Source: Bordetella parapertussis
Lineage (GTDB): Bacteria; Pseudomonadota; Gammaproteobacteria; Burkholderiales; Burkholderiaceae_B
Reading direction: 5' to 3'
NCBI GenBank assembly: GCA_945911685.1
Contig: CAMEAW010000026.1
Span: forward strand, 1-30,500
DNA: 30,500 nucleotides
The translations under genes and the position numbers were made by a program. Shown here in pieces: positions 27,859 through 30,500 of the stretch (position 1 is the stretch's first letter; each line of letters opens with the position of its first letter). Below the pieces are notes generated by a model. The model was not told the origin of the DNA. It saw only the letters and a list, made by a program, of their open reading frames with translations, and searched no databases.

Positions 27859-28842
27859 TTAAGGACGCTCAAGCCCCATTGGTGGCCAGTTGTCTAATTT
27901 CATACCAAGTGTCAAGCCGCGCGCGGCCAACACTTCTTTGATTTCGTTGAGTGACTTACGACCCAAATTAGGCGTCTTCAACAATTCGTTCTCAGAACGT
28001 TGAATCAAATCACCAATGTAATAAATGTTCTCAGCTTTCAAGCAGTTCGCTGAGCGCACCGTTAACTCAAGATCATCAACTGGACGCAAGAGCACTGGAT
28101 CAATCTGTGGCGCACCGCGGTTAGGCGCTTCGTACGAATCGCCCGCACCTTCAAGTGCAGCGAACACAGAAATTTGATCCATCAAAATACGGGCTGACTG
28201 GCGAACAGCCTCTTCTGGGCTGATCACACCGTTTGTTTCAACATCGAGCACGAGTTTGTCGAGGTCAGTACGCTGTTCGACGCGAGCGTTTTCTACAGAG
28301 TAGCTCACACGACGCACTGGGCTAAAGGATGCGTCCAAAACAATGCGACCAATCGTGTGTGCACGATCATCGATCAGTGCGCGCACATTACCTGGGACAT
28401 AGCCGCGGCCTTTCTCAACCTTGATATGCATTTCAAGCTTGCCGTTCTCGGTCAACGTTGCAATCACCTGATTGGGATTTACGATTTCAACGTCGTGCGG
28501 CAATTCAATGTCAGACGCCAAAACCGGGCCCGCACCTTGCTTGCGCAAAACCAAGGTCAACTCGTCACGGCTGTGTAACTTAAACACGACGCCTTTCAGA
28601 TTCAGCAGAATGTCTACAACGTCTTCACGCACGCCAGGGATCGTTGAGTATTCATGCACAACGCCGGTGATTTGCACTTCGGTTGGCGCGTAGCCAGTCA
28701 TCGAAGATAACAAAATACGACGCAAGGCGTTACCTAAGGTATGGCCGTAGCCACGCTCAAAGGGCTCCATGATGATCTTTGCATGGTTTGTGCCGACTGG
28801 TTCGACTTCAATCGAACGGGGCTTCAGAAAACTTTGTGACAT
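27859..28842 (-). CDS. rpoA: DNA-directed RNA polymerase subunit alpha
   Basis: 327 aa. The N-terminal domain (about 1-230; [25 protein letters not shown]) dimerises and nucleates core enzyme assembly. A flexible linker follows, then the C-terminal domain (about 250-327; [23 protein letters not shown]) that binds UP elements and activators. The Arg of VRSAN corresponds to E. coli R265. Start ATG at 28842 with AAAGGAA upstream. An intrinsic terminator lies between rpsD and this gene, so part of its expression should come from read-through or a promoter in 28843-28958, where I see no clear consensus promoter. Confidence 0.99.
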   Translation of the reverse strand: MSQSFLKPRSIEVEPVGTNHAKIIMEPFERGYGHTLGNALRRILLSSMTGYAPTEVQITGVVHEYSTIPGVREDVVDILLNLKGVVFKLHSRDELTLVLRKQGAGPVLASDIELPHDVEIVNPNQVIATLTENGKLEMHIKVEKGRGYVPGNVRALIDDRAHTIGRIVLDASFSPVRRVSYSVENARVEQRTDLDKLVLDVETNGVISPEEAVRQSARILMDQISVFAALEGAGDSYEAPNRGAPQIDPVLLRPVDDLELTVRSANCLKAENIYYIGDLIQRSENELLKTPNLGRKSLNEIKEVLAARGLTLGMKLDNWPPMGLERP

Positions 28843-28958
28843 GTCTGCGATTCCTTTTCAATACCCTCGGCTCATTACACCGATAAGGCTGATGGATAGA
28901 GAGTGCTAATGTATCAACTACATCTCTGCCTGCGAACTAGCAAGCGTACGTAACAAAC

Positions 28959-28997
28959 AAAAAAGCGAGCTTACGGCAGTTACGCCACAAGCCCGCT
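28959..28997 (-). terminator. Intrinsic terminator/attenuator between rpsD and rpoA
   Basis: On the minus strand a 9-bp stem with one G-U pair (arms 28997-28989 and 28972-28964) extends inward through GGC/GCC with two wobble pairs to a 6-nt loop (28983-28978). Six T (28964-28959) follow. It begins seven bases after the rpsD stop. Confidence 0.87.
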
Positions 28998-29003
28998 CAA
29001 TGC

Positions 29004-29627
29004 TTAGCGTGAATACAACTCAACAACCATTGATTCGTTGATATCGCGAGCGACATCAGCGCGATCAGGCGCTTGTTTAAAGGTACCCACTAACTTAACT
29101 GTGTCAACTTCAACCCATTGTGGGATGCCGTTGCCAGTAGCAAGGACGAGTGACTCGGCAATACGCGCCTGGCCTTTGGCTTTTTCGCGAATCCCAATAA
29201 TGTCACCAGCTTTGATGATCATCGACGGGATATCAGCAGTGTGGCCATTCAATTGAATTGCACGATGTCCAACCAATTGACGCGCTTCAGCACGCGTTGA
29301 GCCAAAGCCCATGCGATACACAACGTTATCAAGGCGGGACTCAAGCAATTGAATCAATTGCTCGCCAGTATTGCCCTTACGGCGCTCGGCTTCTGCAAAA
29401 TATTTGCGAAACTGTTTCTCAAGCACGCCATACATGCGCTTAAGTTTTTGCTTTTCACGCAATTGCAAACCGTAATCAGACGTACGTGCACCTGAGGTAC
29501 GGCCATGCTGCCCAGGCTTTGAGTCAAGCTTGCACTTCGACTCAAGCGAGCGGCGTGCGCTCTTTAAAAACAAATCAATACCCTCGCGGCGCGAGAGTTT
29601 GCATTTAGGACCAGTGTAACGGGCCAT
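29004..29627 (-). CDS. rpsD: 30S ribosomal protein S4
   Basis: 207-aa primary 16S rRNA-binding protein that nucleates 30S assembly; in E. coli S4 is also the translational repressor of this operon. The N-terminal part begins [16 protein letters not shown], followed by SKPGQHG, and the S4 RNA-binding domain starts near residue 98 ([25 protein letters not shown]). Start ATG 29627 with a strong AAGGAG seven bases upstream. It is 11 bp from rpsK and followed by an intrinsic terminator before rpoA. Confidence 0.99.
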   Translation of the reverse strand: MARYTGPKCKLSRREGIDLFLKSARRSLESKCKLDSKPGQHGRTSGARTSDYGLQLREKQKLKRMYGVLEKQFRKYFAEAERRKGNTGEQLIQLLESRLDNVVYRMGFGSTRAEARQLVGHRAIQLNGHTADIPSMIIKAGDIIGIREKAKGQARIAESLVLATGNGIPQWVEVDTVKLVGTFKQAPDRADVARDINESMVVELYSR

Positions 29628-29638
29628 GTAGCTTCTCC

Positions 29639-30040
29639 TTAGATGCGACGACGCTTGGGTGGACGGCAGCCGTTGTGCGGTACAGGCGTGATATCGGCGA
29701 TGCTCGAAATCTTAATGCCCAACGCATTCAACGCACGCACTGAAGATTCGCGACCTGGACCGGGGCCCTTGATGCGTACCTCGAGCGTTTTGATGCCGTA
29801 TTCAATGGCCACTTTGCCGGCTGTTTCTGCAGCAACCTGCGCTGCAAACGGCGTCGACTTACGTGAACCTTTAAAGCCAGCACCACCTGACGTCGCCCAC
29901 GACAGAGCATTGCCCTGACGATCGGTGATGGTGATAATGGTGTTATTAAAGGATGCGTGAACGTGCGCAATGCCGTCCGACACATTCTTTTTAACCTTTT
30001 TGCGAACGCGAGCTGCGCCGCCGGCAGAAGCTTTAGCCAT
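29639..30040 (-). CDS. rpsK: 30S ribosomal protein S11
   Basis: 133-aa platform protein of the small subunit that contacts mRNA near the E site. Diagnostic segments are [38 protein letters not shown] sequence (here [19 protein letters not shown]), [16 protein letters not shown] and the C-terminal [17 protein letters not shown]. Start ATG 30040 with AAGGAT upstream. It is 13 bp after rpsM and 11 bp before rpsD, part of the alpha operon. Confidence 0.99.
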   Translation of the reverse strand: MAKASAGGAARVRKKVKKNVSDGIAHVHASFNNTIITITDRQGNALSWATSGGAGFKGSRKSTPFAAQVAAETAGKVAIEYGIKTLEVRIKGPGPGRESSVRALNALGIKISSIADITPVPHNGCRPPKRRRI

Positions 30041-30053
30041 CTTCTAATCCTTA

Positions 30054-30419
30054 TTATTTCTTCAAACTTGCAGCAGCGCGACGCGGGCCCTTGCGGGTGC
30101 GAGCGTTGGTGCGAGTGCGTTGACCGCGCACGGGCAAGCCGCGCTTGTGGCGCATGCCACGGTAAGTACCCAGATCGATCAATCTCTTGATCGAGAGCTG
30201 CACTTCGCGACGCAGATCGCCCTCAACCGAGAACACACCTACGTGTTCACGAATGCGTTCGAGTTCTGCGTCGTTGAGATCTTTGACCTTTTTCGACAGA
30301 GGGACGCCAGCCGCTTCGCAAATTTTGCGAGCACGCGTGCGACCTATGCCGAAAATGGCGGTCAAACCAATTTCTGCGTGCTGATGCGGCGGAATGTTGA
30401 TGCCAGCAATACGAGCCAT
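30054..30419 (-). CDS. rpsM: 30S ribosomal protein S13
   Basis: 121-aa head protein of the small subunit that contacts P-site tRNA and L5 in the intersubunit bridge. Sequence signatures: [57 protein letters not shown] and the basic tail [16 protein letters not shown]. Start ATG 30419 with AAGGAA upstream. It is followed by rpsK after 13 bp and preceded by rpmJ. Confidence 0.99.
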   Translation of the reverse strand: MARIAGINIPPHQHAEIGLTAIFGIGRTRARKICEAAGVPLSKKVKDLNDAELERIREHVGVFSVEGDLRREVQLSIKRLIDLGTYRGMRHKRGLPVRGQRTRTNARTRKGPRRAAASLKK

Positions 30420-30436
30420 GACTGTTCCTTGATGTA

Positions 30437-30500
30437 TTAACCTTGACGCTGCTTGTGACGCGGCTCAATGCAGATTACCCGCACTACGCCGTGACGTTTA
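30437..30500 (-). CDS. rpmJ: 50S ribosomal protein L36, partial (C-terminal part)
   Basis: The last 20 codons of L36 run off the right edge of the window: [20 protein letters not shown] then TAA (30439-30437). This matches the family's VIC...EPxHKQRQG ending, with the zinc-ligand Cys and His. The start and upstream secY/infA genes are outside the window. It lies 17 bp before the rpsM start. Confidence 0.95.
   Translation of the reverse strand, partial: KRHGVVRVICIEPRHKQRQG

Overview
The window reads as the chromosome of a betaproteobacterium, most likely Burkholderiales and probably Alcaligenaceae. The evidence is a Bug-type (TctC) solute-binding protein at the left edge, ResB/CcsA system II cytochrome c maturation next to a cytochrome c4, EngB-HemB beside DsbD-CutA, and the right edge inside the rpmJ-rpsM-rpsK-rpsD-rpoA-rplQ ribosomal block. 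Base composition is moderate (low to mid 50s % GC by eye), lower than Bordetella. The content is mostly housekeeping. I see no transposase, integrase, phage, CRISPR, tRNA or rRNA gene.

Layout. 1-2.2 kb: Bug protein (+) and a convergent YajR-like MFS transporter (-). 2.4-5.3 kb: uvrA (+). 5.35-6.2 kb: a lipoprotein of unknown function (-). 6.4-9.4 kb: aroK-aroB-dgt operon (-). 9.5-11.9 kb: penicillin-binding protein 1A (+). 11.9-13.9 kb: cyaY (-), then lptM and lysA (+). 13.9-17.2 kb: acetylpolyamine amidohydrolase-like enzyme, EamA transporter and MFS transporter (-). 17.2-21.7 kb: ccsA, resB and cytochrome c4 (-). 21.8-23.4 kb: engB-hemB (+, ATGA overlap). 23.4-27.1 kb: MFS transporter, dsbD and cutA (-). 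27.2-30.5 kb: rplQ, rpoA, rpsD, rpsK, rpsM and partial rpmJ (-).

Functional themes are cytochrome c biogenesis and periplasmic thiol supply (DsbD, CcsA, ResB, cytochrome c4, with HemB for haem), shikimate and lysine/diaminopimelate synthesis feeding the cell wall made by PBP1A, and translation/transcription core genes.

The most unusual signals are non-coding. Three genes have their 3' ends repeated directly downstream: dgt (29-bp tandem array that includes the stop codon), resB (about 107-bp decayed tandem copy) and uvrA (8-bp degenerate repeats plus a second copy of its last 11 bases). A well-formed intrinsic terminator splits rpsD from rpoA. Strong hairpins fill the long rpoA-rplQ gap. An inverted repeat encloses overlapping candidate -10 elements between cytochrome c4 and engB. 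I do not see a convincing new multi-gene system.
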